64,000 nt of DNA from WQZF01 sp031556405 (GTDB taxonomy: Bacteria; Pseudomonadota; Gammaproteobacteria; Burkholderiales; Rhodocyclaceae), in the NCBI GenBank assembly GCA_031556405.1, contig JAVBTC010000074.1, positions 25,336-89,335 of the forward strand. Direction: 5' to 3'. A program made the position numbers and the translations under genes. Positions 34,305 through 43,829 of this stretch are shown here, piece by piece. A model generated the notes under the pieces. The model searched no databases and was not told the origin of the DNA. It worked only from the letters and a program-made list of their open reading frames with translations. Within the stretch, counting starts at the first letter, position 1; each line of letters starts with the position of its first letter.

Positions 34305-36662
34305 ATGTCCGATTTCCTGTCTCGTCTCAATGCGCCGCAGCGCGCCGCGGTGACATTGCCGCCCGTTCATGCGCTGGTGCTCGCCGGCGCCGGCAGCGGT
34401 AAAACCCGCGTATTGATCACCCGGATCGCCTGGCTGATCGCCACCAGCCAATGCGGGCCGCACAATATTCTCGCCGTCACCTTCACCAACAAGGCTGCCA
34501 AGGAAATGCAGGCGCGCCTCGGCTCGTTGCTGCCGATCAATACGCGCGGCATGTGGATCGGTACTTTCCACGGCCTCTGCAACCGCCTCCTGCGCGCGCA
34601 TCACCGCGAAGCCGGGCTGCCGGCGCAATTCCAGATTCTCGACAGCGCCGATCAACTGGCGGCGGTGAAACGCCTGCTGAAAAACCTCAATATCGATAGC
34701 GATCAGTTCCCGCCGCGCGAATTGTGCTATTTCATCAACGCGCACAAGGAGGAAGGAGTGCGCGCCGCGCAGGCGGAAGCATTCGACGACTACACGCGCC
34801 GCCGGGTGGCGCTCTACGCCGAATACGAAGCGCAGTGCCGGCGCGAGGGCGTTGCCGATTTCGCCGAACTGCTGCTGGCCAGCTACGAACTGCTTTCTCG
34901 CAACGAACCCTTGCGGCGTCATTACCGCGAGCGTTTCCGCCATATCCTGGTCGATGAATTCCAGGATACCAACCGTCTGCAATACCGCTGGCTGAAATTG
35001 CTTGCCGCCGCTCCCGAAGGAGCATCCGAAGCCGTTTCCGCGATGGCTGCCGCAACCGGTGATGTGGGAGCGAAACTGTTCGCCGTCGGCGACGACGATC
35101 AGTCGATTTATGCCTTCCGTGGCGCAAAGGTCGGCAACATGCGCGATTTCGAGCGTGAGTTCCGTGTCGAGAACGTAATCCGCCTGGAACAGAACTATCG
35201 CTCGCACGGCAATATTCTCGACGCGGCCAACGCCATCATCAAAAATAACCGCGATCGGCTCGGCAAGAATCTATGGACCGATGCCGGCGCCGGCGAGCCG
35301 GTGCGGGTGATCGAAGCGTTTTCCGATGCCGACGAGGCGCGGCTGATCGTCGAGGAAACGCAGATGCTGATGCGCGAAGGCGGCGGCGTGGATGGGCAGG
35401 AAGGACAGGAAGGGCGAGAGGGGCGAGAGGGGCCGGTAGCGCCGGACCAGATCGCATTGCTGTACCGTTCCAATGCCCAATCGCGTATTCTCGAACATCA
35501 GTTGTTTACCGCCGGGATTCCATATCGCGTTTACGGCGGCCTGCGTTTCTTCGAGCGGCAGGAAATCAAGCACGCGCTGGCATACCTGCGCCTGTTGGTC
35601 AATCCCGACGATGACACCGCGTTTTTGCGCATCGTCAATTTCCCCACGCGCGGAATCGGCATGCGAACGGTGGAAACCATGCAGGCGACGGCGGCGCAGA
35701 CCAACTCCAGCCTGTACAACGCCGCTGCGGGAGGAGGGAAGGGCAGCGGCCGTTCCGGCGCCAGCATTGCCGCTTTCGTACGCCTGATCGAGGAAATGCG
35801 CGAGCAGACACGCACATTGCCGCTGCCGCGGATCGTTGCCCACGTCATCGCCGCCAGCGGCCTGCACGCGCATTATCTGGCGGAGCGGGAAGGCCAGGAA
35901 CGGCTGGAAAACCTGGACGAACTGGAAAACGCCGCCAGTAATTTCATTTCCGAAACGGGGTTGGCGGAAATCGACGGCAGTGAGGAGGCAGTGAATACTG
36001 GGGTGAATACCGGGGCGGACACAGGGTCAGGGATGGCCGCGCTGACCCGGTTCCTGAACCACGCCGCGCTGGAGGCTGGAGATCATCAGGCCGGCGAAGG
36101 GCGTCCTGCCCTGCAGTTGATGACCGTGCATGCCGCCAAGGGGCTCGAATTCGACGTCGTCTTCGTCACCGGGTTGGAACAGGGGCTGTTTCCGCACGAA
36201 AACAGTGCTGCCGAGCGCGACGGACTGGAAGAAGAGCGCCGCCTCATGTATGTAGCGATGACCCGGGCACGGCGCAGGCTTTATCTTTCCTGGGCGCAGA
36301 CCCGTCTGCTGCATGGACAGACCCGCTACAATCTGCCCTCGCTTTTTCTCGAAGAGATTCCCGCCGCGCTGCTGCGCAAAATCAATACCGTCACTTCTGC
36401 CATGGCCCCGCGCCGGGATTGGGAAGAAAAAGAGGGTTTTCACGCCGGAATCCGGCGTCCGGAAAAAAGTACCGGAAACGTTTCCAGCGCACTGCCGGGA
36501 GGCCTGCGCATCGGGCAAAACGTTTCGCATCCGAAGTTCGGCCAGGGAGTCATCATCGCTGCCGAGGGCAGCGGGGGCCAATCCCGCGTTCAGGTCAATT
36601 TCGGCGGCAACACCGGAACGAAATGGCTGGCGCTGGAATACGCGAAACTGACGCCGCTGTGA
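34305..36662 (+). CDS. uvrD: DNA helicase II, UvrD/Rep family
   Basis: This superfamily 1A helicase acts in nucleotide excision and mismatch repair. The product is 785 residues. Helicase motifs are visible: Q-motif and Walker A (APQRAA, GAGSGKTRVL), DEFQDTN, QNYRS, TVHAAKGLEFD and VAMTRARRRLYL. The C-terminal Tudor-like end (ISHPKFG-type: VSHPKFGQGVI) fits UvrD. Two repeat-derived loops are inserted: GQEGQEGREGREGP near residue 367, and NTGVNTGADTGSG near residue 569. ATG 34305 gives MSDFLSRLNAPQRAAV, the standard start; no strong ribosome site. Convergent with the exchanger gene. Confidence 0.96.
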   Translation: MSDFLSRLNAPQRAAVTLPPVHALVLAGAGSGKTRVLITRIAWLIATSQCGPHNILAVTFTNKAAKEMQARLGSLLPINTRGMWIGTFHGLCNRLLRAHHREAGLPAQFQILDSADQLAAVKRLLKNLNIDSDQFPPRELCYFINAHKEEGVRAAQAEAFDDYTRRRVALYAEYEAQCRREGVADFAELLLASYELLSRNEPLRRHYRERFRHILVDEFQDTNRLQYRWLKLLAAAPEGASEAVSAMAAATGDVGAKLFAVGDDDQSIYAFRGAKVGNMRDFEREFRVENVIRLEQNYRSHGNILDAANAIIKNNRDRLGKNLWTDAGAGEPVRVIEAFSDADEARLIVEETQMLMREGGGVDGQEGQEGREGREGPVAPDQIALLYRSNAQSRILEHQLFTAGIPYRVYGGLRFFERQEIKHALAYLRLLVNPDDDTAFLRIVNFPTRGIGMRTVETMQATAAQTNSSLYNAAAGGGKGSGRSGASIAAFVRLIEEMREQTRTLPLPRIVAHVIAASGLHAHYLAEREGQERLENLDELENAASNFISETGLAEIDGSEEAVNTGVNTGADTGSGMAALTRFLNHAALEAGDHQAGEGRPALQLMTVHAAKGLEFDVVFVTGLEQGLFPHENSAAERDGLEEERRLMYVAMTRARRRLYLSWAQTRLLHGQTRYNLPSLFLEEIPAALLRKINTVTSAMAPRRDWEEKEGFHAGIRRPEKSTGNVSSALPGGLRIGQNVSHPKFGQGVIIAAEGSGGQSRVQVNFGGNTGTKWLALEYAKLTPL

Positions 36663-36698
36663 AATCCCGGCACAGTATTTATTGCAAGCCATCAAGTC

Positions 36699-37700
36699 TT
36701 ACCTGAGATAAGTAACAATCCACACCGCGAAAACGCCATACAGGCCGCTGACCGCCACCAGCGCGCGGCCATCGACCGCCCCTCCCCGGAACAGCCGCCA
36801 CAGGAACACAATCGCCAGTGCCGTGATGATGCCGGATGCCAGCAACGGACCATCGAAGAGCCAGGGAGTGAAGAAAATGCCCAGCGCACTTGGAACGGTG
36901 GCCTGAATCATCATTGCCCCGGAGATGTTGGCCAGCGCCAGACGTTCCTTGCCCTGTCGCGCCCAGATCAGCGCGTTCATGGTTTCCGGCAGTTCGGTGG
37001 CTACAGGACTGAGCAGCAGGGCGACCAGATGCGGCGACCAGTTCAGGGCGGTTCCGATGGCTTCGAGCTGGGTTACGAAGGTATGGGAGGCAAAGCCGAT
37101 GACGAGCAGGGCCAGCAATGCTTGCAGCCCCGCCCATCCCCGCGAGGGTTCGCCGGCGGAAGGGCGGATTTTGAGGGGTTCCAGTGCTTCCTCATCGGGA
37201 GCCGTGTCGGCATACCGAACCTCCCGCCAGACGTAGACCGCGTAAGCGGCCAGGAACAGCACTCCCAGCCACGGCTTGACCGCGAAGGCGATCAGACCGA
37301 GCGCCACCTTTACCACGAAGACGATGAGGAAAGCCGCCTGGTCGCGGCTCATGCGGGCGTGATCGACGCGTACCAGGTGAGTCTCCCGTTTCAGCCGTTT
37401 CCGGTTGAGGATCAACGCGAAGCCCACCACGGCATAGGCCAGCGTCGCCAGAACCAGTGGGCCGCCCATGGCGGCCCCGACACCGAGGTTTTTCTGTGCC
37501 GGTGTATTGCCGAACACCACGGCCATGAAAGTCACGGTACTTTCCGGGAGCGCGGTACCGAAGGCCGCCAGTACCGAACCGACCGCCGTGGCACCCAGGT
37601 TCAAGCGGCGACCGAGCCATTCGATGCCGTTAACGAAATACTCGCAGGCGATGTAGATCGCGCCTGCGGACAGGAAAAACAGGGCCAGTGTAAGAAGCAT
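36699..37700 (-). CDS. Cation (Ca2+/Na+-type) exchanger family protein, possible Mn2+ exporter
   Basis: The 333-residue product belongs to the calcium/cation antiporter superfamily. It has about ten membrane segments in two inverted halves, each carrying the alpha repeat: FGTALPESTVTF in the first, SPVATELPETMNAL in the second, with the glutamates that bind the ion. ATG 37700 opens directly into the first membrane segment; the frame continues upstream to 38009 only through the non-coding leader. That leader contains a probable yybP-ykoY manganese riboswitch, so the exported ion may be Mn2+ rather than Ca2+. This is inferred from the leader. Confidence 0.88.
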   Translation of the reverse strand: MLLTLALFFLSAGAIYIACEYFVNGIEWLGRRLNLGATAVGSVLAAFGTALPESTVTFMAVVFGNTPAQKNLGVGAAMGGPLVLATLAYAVVGFALILNRKRLKRETHLVRVDHARMSRDQAAFLIVFVVKVALGLIAFAVKPWLGVLFLAAYAVYVWREVRYADTAPDEEALEPLKIRPSAGEPSRGWAGLQALLALLVIGFASHTFVTQLEAIGTALNWSPHLVALLLSPVATELPETMNALIWARQGKERLALANISGAMMIQATVPSALGIFFTPWLFDGPLLASGIITALAIVFLWRLFRGGAVDGRALVAVSGLYGVFAVWIVTYLR

Positions 37701-37772
37701 GGGAGCGGTTGGCCGGGCGAGCAAGAATCCAATGGCACAACAATGCGGCTCGTCCGGCTGGCAAAGCGCATT

Positions 37773-37893
37773 GCGGCCAAAGGTCTCGCCTGGTTCTCGC
37801 TGCATGCGCAGCGGCTGACCACGCCATGAGGCGGACGGCCTCAAGTTTGTTGACGTGGACTTCCCAGCGGGGTGCTGGGAATGGCTACTCCCC
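37773..37893 (-). promoter_or_regulatory. Probable yybP-ykoY (Mn2+) riboswitch
   Basis: On the minus strand the element begins with GGGGAGTAGCC (37893-37883), has a hairpin TTCCCAGC/GCTGGGAA, GTCAACA, then GGCGTGGTCAGCC, and ends in GAGACCTTTGGCCGC (37787-37773). These sequence blocks, in this order, are the conserved core of the yybP-ykoY RNA. Just downstream CGCATTG and CAATGCG pair (37767-37773, 37741-37747), a possible expression-platform hairpin overlapping the aptamer end. It precedes the cation exchanger gene by about 70 bases. Confirmation needs a covariance search. Confidence 0.85.
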
Positions 37894-38034
37894 AATGACA
37901 ATGTTGCGGATTCTACCAGCCCCGCGAGGGAACGTCTCCACGGGGCCATAGGCAACGGAATACGGGCATCTCGTGGATGCCTTCTGAAATCGACAGCCCG
38001 CTTCCTCATGAACCCTGTTCATGGTGGAGCACAT

Positions 38035-38070
38035 AAAAAAGCCGGCCATGAATGGCCGGCTTTTTGTTTT
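38035..38070 (-). terminator. Rho-independent terminator after bamC
   Basis: A GCCGGCCAT/ATGGCCGGC stem flanked by A and T runs stands about 10 bp past the bamC stop. It can work in either direction and isolates bamC from the exchanger leader. Confidence 0.9.
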
Positions 38071-38078
38071 CAAGTTTT

Positions 38079-39251
38079 TTATTTGAGCTGATCGTGAAGC
38101 AGCGACAGAATTTTTTTCGCCGTCTGTGAATTGTCCGGGCCGCCTTCGCGCGTGAGTACCTGCACGGCGGTGGATGGTTCCGACTGTCCGGCGCCTTTCA
38201 CGAAAATGCGGTACTGCGTCTTGCTGTCGATGTTCTGTTTGCTGCGCCAGAACGCGAGACTGGACCAGAAGCCCTCGTCCTTCTTCGTCGCTTCGCCACT
38301 CTCGGGGTCGACATAACGCACGAAATAAAGCCCTTTGGCGCGATCACGGTCCTCGACGGTAAATCCGACGCGGTCAAGCGCAAGACCGACGCGGCGCCAG
38401 GTGCGATCGAACGGTTCCTGCACCTGGAGTATGCTGCTGCCTTCGGCGCTTTGCAGGCGTGCCCGCTCGGGGCGTTTTTCCTGCGCCTTGGCCATCTCCA
38501 CGGCGGCGCGCTTCTCGTCGGCACCGAGAGAGACCATCAGGCGGCCCAGGAATTCGGCTTCAAGCTCGGGATCGGGCGGACGCGGTTCCCAGACGGTCTG
38601 GTAATCGCTTTGTTTGCCGACATAATTTTCGACCATGCCGCGATGGCTGACGAAAATATCGGTCGTTCCCGGCGCGCTGCCGACTTCGAAACGGGTACGG
38701 AATTTGTCGCGCTCGCCGGTGGAATAGATCGAGTCGAAAAGTTTGCCCAGCGTGTCGCGGATGAAATCCTGCGGCAGCTTCGCGCGGTTTTCGGCCCAGT
38801 CGGTTTCCATCACGCCGGCTTCGGGCAGGTCGAGCTTGATGATGAAGCCGTTGTCCTGCCAGAAATCCTTGACCTGCCCCCAGAGTTTTTCGCGCGGAAT
38901 ATTGACCGAGAGCCAGCGTTCGCCGCCGTCTCGTTCGAGATGTACGTTCGCCACGTCCGGCAGGACATTGCCCGTTTTGGTGGCCTGCGCTTCGGGAGAG
39001 CGTTCGTACGCGTAGCCGGAATAGGTCGCGCTGCCCTTGCCGCCCGTATCCGGTACGGCGAAACGGTCGTTCTTCGTCGGCGTGACGAGATCCGGGGGCA
39101 CTTCGAGCGACGGCGCCTTGCCCGCGGATTTGTAATCGACTTTTTTCGATTCGATGCTCATGCTGCCGCAGGCGGCGAGCGCGAGGGACAGCGAAACGAT
39201 ACAAAAGCGCGGAGCGAAACGCCGCGCGAGTGAGGTCACACCGGATTTCAT
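38079..39251 (-). CDS. bamC: Outer membrane assembly lipoprotein BamC
   Basis: BamC is a lipoprotein of the BAM complex that inserts beta-barrel proteins in the outer membrane. From ATG 39251, with AAAAGG upstream, the product is 390 residues. The lipobox cysteine is in LALAACGSM at about residue 26. An extended region with LEVPPDLVTPTKNDRFAVP, which contacts BamD in homologues, follows, then two helix-grip domains. The gene lies 77 bp after dapA, the same order as E. coli dapA-bamC. A strong terminator follows. Confidence 0.94.
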   Translation of the reverse strand: MKSGVTSLARRFAPRFCIVSLSLALAACGSMSIESKKVDYKSAGKAPSLEVPPDLVTPTKNDRFAVPDTGGKGSATYSGYAYERSPEAQATKTGNVLPDVANVHLERDGGERWLSVNIPREKLWGQVKDFWQDNGFIIKLDLPEAGVMETDWAENRAKLPQDFIRDTLGKLFDSIYSTGERDKFRTRFEVGSAPGTTDIFVSHRGMVENYVGKQSDYQTVWEPRPPDPELEAEFLGRLMVSLGADEKRAAVEMAKAQEKRPERARLQSAEGSSILQVQEPFDRTWRRVGLALDRVGFTVEDRDRAKGLYFVRYVDPESGEATKKDEGFWSSLAFWRSKQNIDSKTQYRIFVKGAGQSEPSTAVQVLTREGGPDNSQTAKKILSLLHDQLK

Positions 39252-39328
39252 CGGGCCTTTTCCGAAAAGCGACATGCGGAAGAAAAAAACTGCAAGCGAA
39301 CGACGGCAGGGCAGCGGCGCATCGGAAA

Positions 39329-40207
39329 TCAGGACAGGAGTCCCGCTTGCCGCATCGCCGCGCGCACGGGCTCGTGGAATTCGCTCGAAAGCGGCGTCAA
39401 CGGCAGCCGGATACCGCCCTTGATCAGCCCCAACTGCTGGCAGGCCCACTTGACCGGAATCGGGTTGGCTTCGCAGAACAACTGGCGATGCAGCGCAACC
39501 AGTTTCTGGTTCAGCGCGCGCGCCGTCGCCGCGTCTCCCGCCAGCGCCGCCGTGCACATTTCGTGCATCAGCTTCGGCGCCGCGTTGGCGGTCACGGAAA
39601 TGACGCCTTGCATACCCATCAGAATCAGCGGACAGGCGACCATGTCTTCGCCGGTGTACAGCGCGAAATCCTTCGGCGCGCGGGCGATCAGGTTGCAGCC
39701 GCGGTCGATGCTCCCCGTGGCATCCTTGATCCCGACGATGCCCGGGATTTCGGCAAGGCGCAGCACCGTGTCGTTCGCCATGTCGGCGCCGGTGCGGCCC
39801 GGTACGTTGTACAGGATCACCGGCAGGTCGACCGCCTCGGCGATGCTGCGGAAGTGGTGGTACAGGCCTTCCTGGGTCGGCTTGTTGTAATACGGTACGA
39901 CCGAAAGACAGGCGCTGGCGCCGACCTTCTTGGCATAGCGGGTGAGGTCGATCGCCTCGGCGGTCGAGTTGGCGCCGGTCCCGGCGATCACCGGAATGCG
40001 GCCGGCGACTTTTTCGACGCAGAAGCGGATCAGTTCGCTGTGTTCTTCGATGTTCACCGTGGGCGATTCCCCGGTGGTACCGACGACGACGATGCCATCC
40101 GTGCCCGATTTGACGTGGTGTTCGATCAGGCTGGCGAAACTGTCGAAATCCAGACTGCCGTCTTCGAGCATCGGGGTCACGATTGCAACGATGGATCCTG
40201 TAATCAT
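39329..40207 (-). CDS. dapA: 4-hydroxy-tetrahydrodipicolinate synthase
   Basis: DapA condenses pyruvate with aspartate semialdehyde, the entry to lysine and diaminopimelate. The product is 292 residues, a TIM barrel. The start MITGSIVAIVTPM is typical. GTTGESPT (about 43-50) binds substrate, the catalytic tyrosine is in VVPYYNKPTQEG, and the Schiff-base lysine is in GIKDATGSI. It is followed by bamC in the usual order. Upstream is the 180-bp gap with repeat copy 6. Confidence 0.97.
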   Translation of the reverse strand: MITGSIVAIVTPMLEDGSLDFDSFASLIEHHVKSGTDGIVVVGTTGESPTVNIEEHSELIRFCVEKVAGRIPVIAGTGANSTAEAIDLTRYAKKVGASACLSVVPYYNKPTQEGLYHHFRSIAEAVDLPVILYNVPGRTGADMANDTVLRLAEIPGIVGIKDATGSIDRGCNLIARAPKDFALYTGEDMVACPLILMGMQGVISVTANAAPKLMHEMCTAALAGDAATARALNQKLVALHRQLFCEANPIPVKWACQQLGLIKGGIRLPLTPLSSEFHEPVRAAMRQAGLLS

Positions 40208-40334
40208 GGTTGTCCAGTAGAAAAAATGAGGGGAGAAAAACTTATCAATTTTACCCTAAAGCGCCATCGAATTTCGGTAACGCTCGAAAAGCCGTTGATG
40301 GTGCCGCGAATATTTGTCTTCCCTATCTTGTTTC

Positions 40335-40400
40335 TATTCTATGGAAGAATATGTTTTCATCTGTGTAGCGATATTTTTCGATAAATTATTTAATAGTGTT
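40335..40400 (+). repeat. A/T-rich quasi-palindromic repeat, copy 6
   Basis: ATTCT at 40336, GAATAT at 40348, TGTAG at 40364-40368, and ATAAATTATT near 40381 follow the family spacing. The expected TTGGAAT at the right end is degraded, because the element runs into the 3' end of tgpA and supplies its TAA stop (40390-40392). Confidence 0.65.
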
Positions 40401-42555
40401 TCTTGCGGGAACCGAGCCGACGCACGGCGCTGTGCAGCGTTTTCCGCGCCGCGAGGTTGACGCGGCTGCGGCTGTCGCCGTAGCGGGCAAGGCTGTAATG
40501 CAGCGCGATGTGATGGGTGAGACGGGCGAGGCGGCGATTTTCGGCATCGGGCCGGGCCAGGCAGTGCGTGCGCACACGCGCGCTGAAAGCGAGCGGGCCT
40601 TCCCACGCTTCGCGCGCGATGCCGCGCTTCGCCAGCCAGCGGCAGAAGCGGAGCCAGTCGCGCTCGACGGGGTCGAGGCGCATCGAGCGCCGCAGCGCCC
40701 ACAGCGTAAACAACGCCAGCAGAATGGCGGAAAGCCCCATCAGCGCAAACATCATACTGCGCCAGTTGGGATCGGAAAATCCCATCTGTTCGAGAAACAT
40801 CCGCTGCCGCGCCGGATCGTAGCCCAGCACCCACTGGTTCCAGAAATTGTTGACCGCCTCCCAGCGCTGCCGGAAGGCGGTCAGCCAGGCGTTTTCACCG
40901 CGCAGCAGCCCCGGCGGGCGGTCTTCGGCGGAAAGGGCGGCGGAAATGCCCGTCTCGATGCGCAGCGGCGATACCGCTGCCGTGGGGTCGACGCGGACCC
41001 AGCCCTGTCCGGCGATCCAGACCTCGGTCCAGGCATGCGCATCCGACTGCCGCACGCTCATGTAGCCGTCGACCGGGTTGATCTCTCCGCCCTGGTAGCC
41101 GGTGACCACGCGCGCCGGGACGCCGGCGGCGCGCATCAGGAAAACGAAGGAGGAGGCATAGTGTTCGCAGAATCCACGCCGGCGCACGAAGAGAAATTCG
41201 TCGATCGGGTTTTCCTCGCCGTAAACGCCCGGGTAAAGGGTGTAGACGAAGTTTTCCTCGCGCAGCCGCGCCAGCGCCGCGGCGACGATTGCCTGCGGCG
41301 TCTGCAGCGTGCGCCGCCATTCTTCGCCCAGCGCGCGCGTGCGCGGGTTGCCCTGTTGCGGCAGCTTCAGGGACTGGTCGAGCAGTTCCCGGACTTCGTT
41401 GACATTGGCGCGGTATACCGGCACCGAATGCAGCAGGAAACGTTCCCGTTCGTACAACGGCTGGCGCAGCAAAAGCTGCAGTTGTGCTCCCCATCGCGCT
41501 TCCTTTTCCGTCGGTATCGCGGTGGGCAGGTCGAGCGCCAGAAGCCAGCGCTGGCCGTGCGGTTCGAGGGTGATTTCGTATGAAACTTCGGGAGAGAGCG
41601 GTGCGACCTCGTGCATGACCTGGCTTGGAGGCACGGCGAAACTGTCGGTCCAGGCCGCGCCGTCGTAGTGGTCGAATACCGGGCCGCGCCAGTAGCGCTG
41701 CGCCTGTCCCGGCACCGCCCCCGGCGAGTTGTCGGGAAAGCGGACGCGGAAGGCAATGGAGCCGTCTTCGATCAGCGAGGCCATGACACCCGGCGTCATG
41801 CTTTCGGAAAGCCCGGTCAGGCCGGCACCGCCCGGTTGCGTGAACCCCCAGAGCGGTCCGGAAATACGCGGCACGAGCACGAACATCAGGAGCGCGAACG
41901 GCAGCGCCTGCAACAGCATCTTCGCGGCGTAGCGCAGCAGAAGCAGCGGCGGCTGTGCGCCGCCAAACACGCGCACCAGCGCCGCCGTGGCCAGCGTCGC
42001 GCTGGCGAGCAGCCACAGTCCGGTGGGAATGCTCTGGGAGTAGAAGTAATGCGTCAGTAGCAGGAAATAGCTCAGCATGACGATCGTGATCGCATCGCGC
42101 CGCTGTTTCGTTTCCATCAGCTTGGCGGCCATCAGGATCGCCAGCGAGGCGATGCCCGCGTCGCGGCCGAGCATGAGACTCTGTATCAGCCGGGGCAGCA
42201 GGTAGCGTGGAGGCACCAGACCGTTGGCGGTCCACAGGGTGCCGTAGCGGATCAGGAGGCCGACGAACGCGGCGGCCAGGATCAGTATCAGCCAGCCGCG
42301 CGCCGGCAGCGGGCGGCGCAGGTGCCACAGGGCCAGACGCCAGAACAGCAGAAGCCCGGTAAGCGGCAACAGCCAGAAAGGCAGCGTTTCGAGGTGCCCC
42401 ACGTGCGGCGCCAGCGTCGCGAGGACGACGAAGAAAAGCCACGGCAGCGCGCCGTGGTCGATCGGGTCGTTCATTCCCGGCGCCGCGTTCGGCACCACTA
42501 CCGGGCGTGGCTTGGGCGGAATCGTGGCGGTTGCTGCGGTATTGGCGGCGTTCAT
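40390..42555 (-). CDS. Membrane transglutaminase-like protein, TgpA family
   Basis: The 721-residue product has five to six N-terminal membrane segments, a periplasmic transglutaminase-like domain, one more membrane segment near residue 610, and a cytosolic tail (DUF4129-like). The catalytic triad is intact: Cys in RRGFCEHYASS, His in SDAHAWTEVW, Asp in WVRVDPTAA. This is the TgpA/DUF3488 family, named for the essential Pseudomonas protein. ATG 42555 overlaps the DUF58 stop as ATGA; the order moxR-DUF58-tgpA is conserved. The last codons and the TAA stop lie inside repeat copy 6. Confidence 0.92.
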   Translation of the reverse strand: MNAANTAATATIPPKPRPVVVPNAAPGMNDPIDHGALPWLFFVVLATLAPHVGHLETLPFWLLPLTGLLLFWRLALWHLRRPLPARGWLILILAAAFVGLLIRYGTLWTANGLVPPRYLLPRLIQSLMLGRDAGIASLAILMAAKLMETKQRRDAITIVMLSYFLLLTHYFYSQSIPTGLWLLASATLATAALVRVFGGAQPPLLLLRYAAKMLLQALPFALLMFVLVPRISGPLWGFTQPGGAGLTGLSESMTPGVMASLIEDGSIAFRVRFPDNSPGAVPGQAQRYWRGPVFDHYDGAAWTDSFAVPPSQVMHEVAPLSPEVSYEITLEPHGQRWLLALDLPTAIPTEKEARWGAQLQLLLRQPLYERERFLLHSVPVYRANVNEVRELLDQSLKLPQQGNPRTRALGEEWRRTLQTPQAIVAAALARLREENFVYTLYPGVYGEENPIDEFLFVRRRGFCEHYASSFVFLMRAAGVPARVVTGYQGGEINPVDGYMSVRQSDAHAWTEVWIAGQGWVRVDPTAAVSPLRIETGISAALSAEDRPPGLLRGENAWLTAFRQRWEAVNNFWNQWVLGYDPARQRMFLEQMGFSDPNWRSMMFALMGLSAILLALFTLWALRRSMRLDPVERDWLRFCRWLAKRGIAREAWEGPLAFSARVRTHCLARPDAENRRLARLTHHIALHYSLARYGDSRSRVNLAARKTLHSAVRRLGSRKKHY

Positions 42556-43772
42556 GGCGTGGCGGCGGCTCCGGCGTCGTTTCCCGGGCCGTTTTTTCCT
42601 TGTTCCGGCCCATCCGTCAGCCCGGCTTTGAATCCGGCTTCGAATCCGAACCCGGCCAGCGCCTTCAGACAGGCCTCACGGTGCGCGTTGCCGCGCCCCA
42701 CCGGGCGCGCGTAACCGGGAATCGACAGCCCGTAGTCCAGCCCGGAAGCCTCGGCGGCGAGTACCCAGCCGGTGAGGATCGACAGGCGGAGTTCAATCTC
42801 GTCCGTGGCATTGGCGGGGACGGCCGGATTCTGTGCGGCATTTTTCGCCATGCTGCGTACCGCGTCGCCCGCGGCTTCCCAACCAAAATGCAGTTCCTCG
42901 GCGCCGCCGCCGGAAAACTGTTTTACCAGCAGCGGTCCGTTTTCCGGATCGCGCGCCGCCGCCTTCCAGGCGACGTGACGCAACGAATCGCTTTCCTGGC
43001 GGATGCGCAGCCCGGAGAAATCCTCATCGCCCGCGTCGCCACGGTGTGCGCCCATGGCGGCAACGACGACGGGCGGCGGCAGGGGGGCCGGCAACGGCCG
43101 GGGATAAACGAGACACGACAGCGGCGGGTAGGGAAAGCTCCAGGCGCGGAACAGCCCGAGCGGATAACGGGTGGCAAGCGTGATCCGGCCGGGATCGAGA
43201 ACGCCGCGGCGCAGCGCGGGACACGGCACGGTTGCCGTGACCTGGGTTACGGGCGGCAGGTCGGCGAGCACCGGCACCAGCGGAGTGAACGAGGTGGAGG
43301 AATTCCCGGCGCCGCTGTCCGGTGCGGAAAATACCGGACGTTCGAAACCCAGTTCGAGCGCGCGCCGCGCTTCGGAACGGGAATTTTCGAGCAGCACGGT
43401 GAACTGCGCGATTTCTCCGGCAAATACCGGCTCGGCGCGTCCCGGCCGCAGTTGAAGGCCGAACAGGTTGCGAAAGGTATGGAACATTGCCACCAGCCCG
43501 AGGCCGGCAAGCAGATAAACCAGCACGTGGCCGAGCGCCAATTTGTAATTGATCGCCGACAGTAGCATTGCAACAAGTACGACGACATAGAGCAGGCCGG
43601 TGTTCGTCGGCAGAATGTAGATGCGGTTTCGCGTCAGCACTATCGGCAGCGTGCAGTCGCGCTCCGAGCCCAGCAGCCATTGCCACAGCATCGAGCGCGT
43701 GGCTCCGGCGGGACGCCGGGTGTGGAACCATCGCCGCCCCGTATGCCCTGTACGCGAATCCGTTTTCATCAT
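42552..43772 (-). CDS. DUF58 domain protein
   Basis: The 406-residue product has two membrane segments near residues 50-90 (NTGLLYVVVLVAMLL, LGHVLVYLLAGLGLVAMF), an extended beta-rich part, and the DUF58 core with GDEDFSGLRIRQESDSLRHVAWKAAAR at about 245-271. These proteins work with the MoxR ATPase and the transglutaminase-like protein; the client is unknown. The C-terminus ends in repeat-derived GFGFEAGFKAGL. A doubled Met at the start leaves one codon of doubt. Gap to moxR is 57 bp. Confidence 0.9.
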   Translation of the reverse strand: MMKTDSRTGHTGRRWFHTRRPAGATRSMLWQWLLGSERDCTLPIVLTRNRIYILPTNTGLLYVVVLVAMLLSAINYKLALGHVLVYLLAGLGLVAMFHTFRNLFGLQLRPGRAEPVFAGEIAQFTVLLENSRSEARRALELGFERPVFSAPDSGAGNSSTSFTPLVPVLADLPPVTQVTATVPCPALRRGVLDPGRITLATRYPLGLFRAWSFPYPPLSCLVYPRPLPAPLPPPVVVAAMGAHRGDAGDEDFSGLRIRQESDSLRHVAWKAAARDPENGPLLVKQFSGGGAEELHFGWEAAGDAVRSMAKNAAQNPAVPANATDEIELRLSILTGWVLAAEASGLDYGLSIPGYARPVGRGNAHREACLKALAGFGFEAGFKAGLTDGPEQGKNGPGNDAGAAATP

Positions 43773-43829
43773 GCGCGCTCTTTCAATGTCCCTGGCACGG
43801 ATGTTCCATGCACGGCTGCGGGGTTCCGG

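Larger units (their letters stand above)
37701..38078. other. Leader of the exchanger gene and bamC 3' end
   Basis: These 378 bases hold the riboswitch-like element (37773-37893) and the bamC terminator (38035-38070). Minus-strand reading frames through here are non-coding extension of the exchanger frame. Confidence 0.7.
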
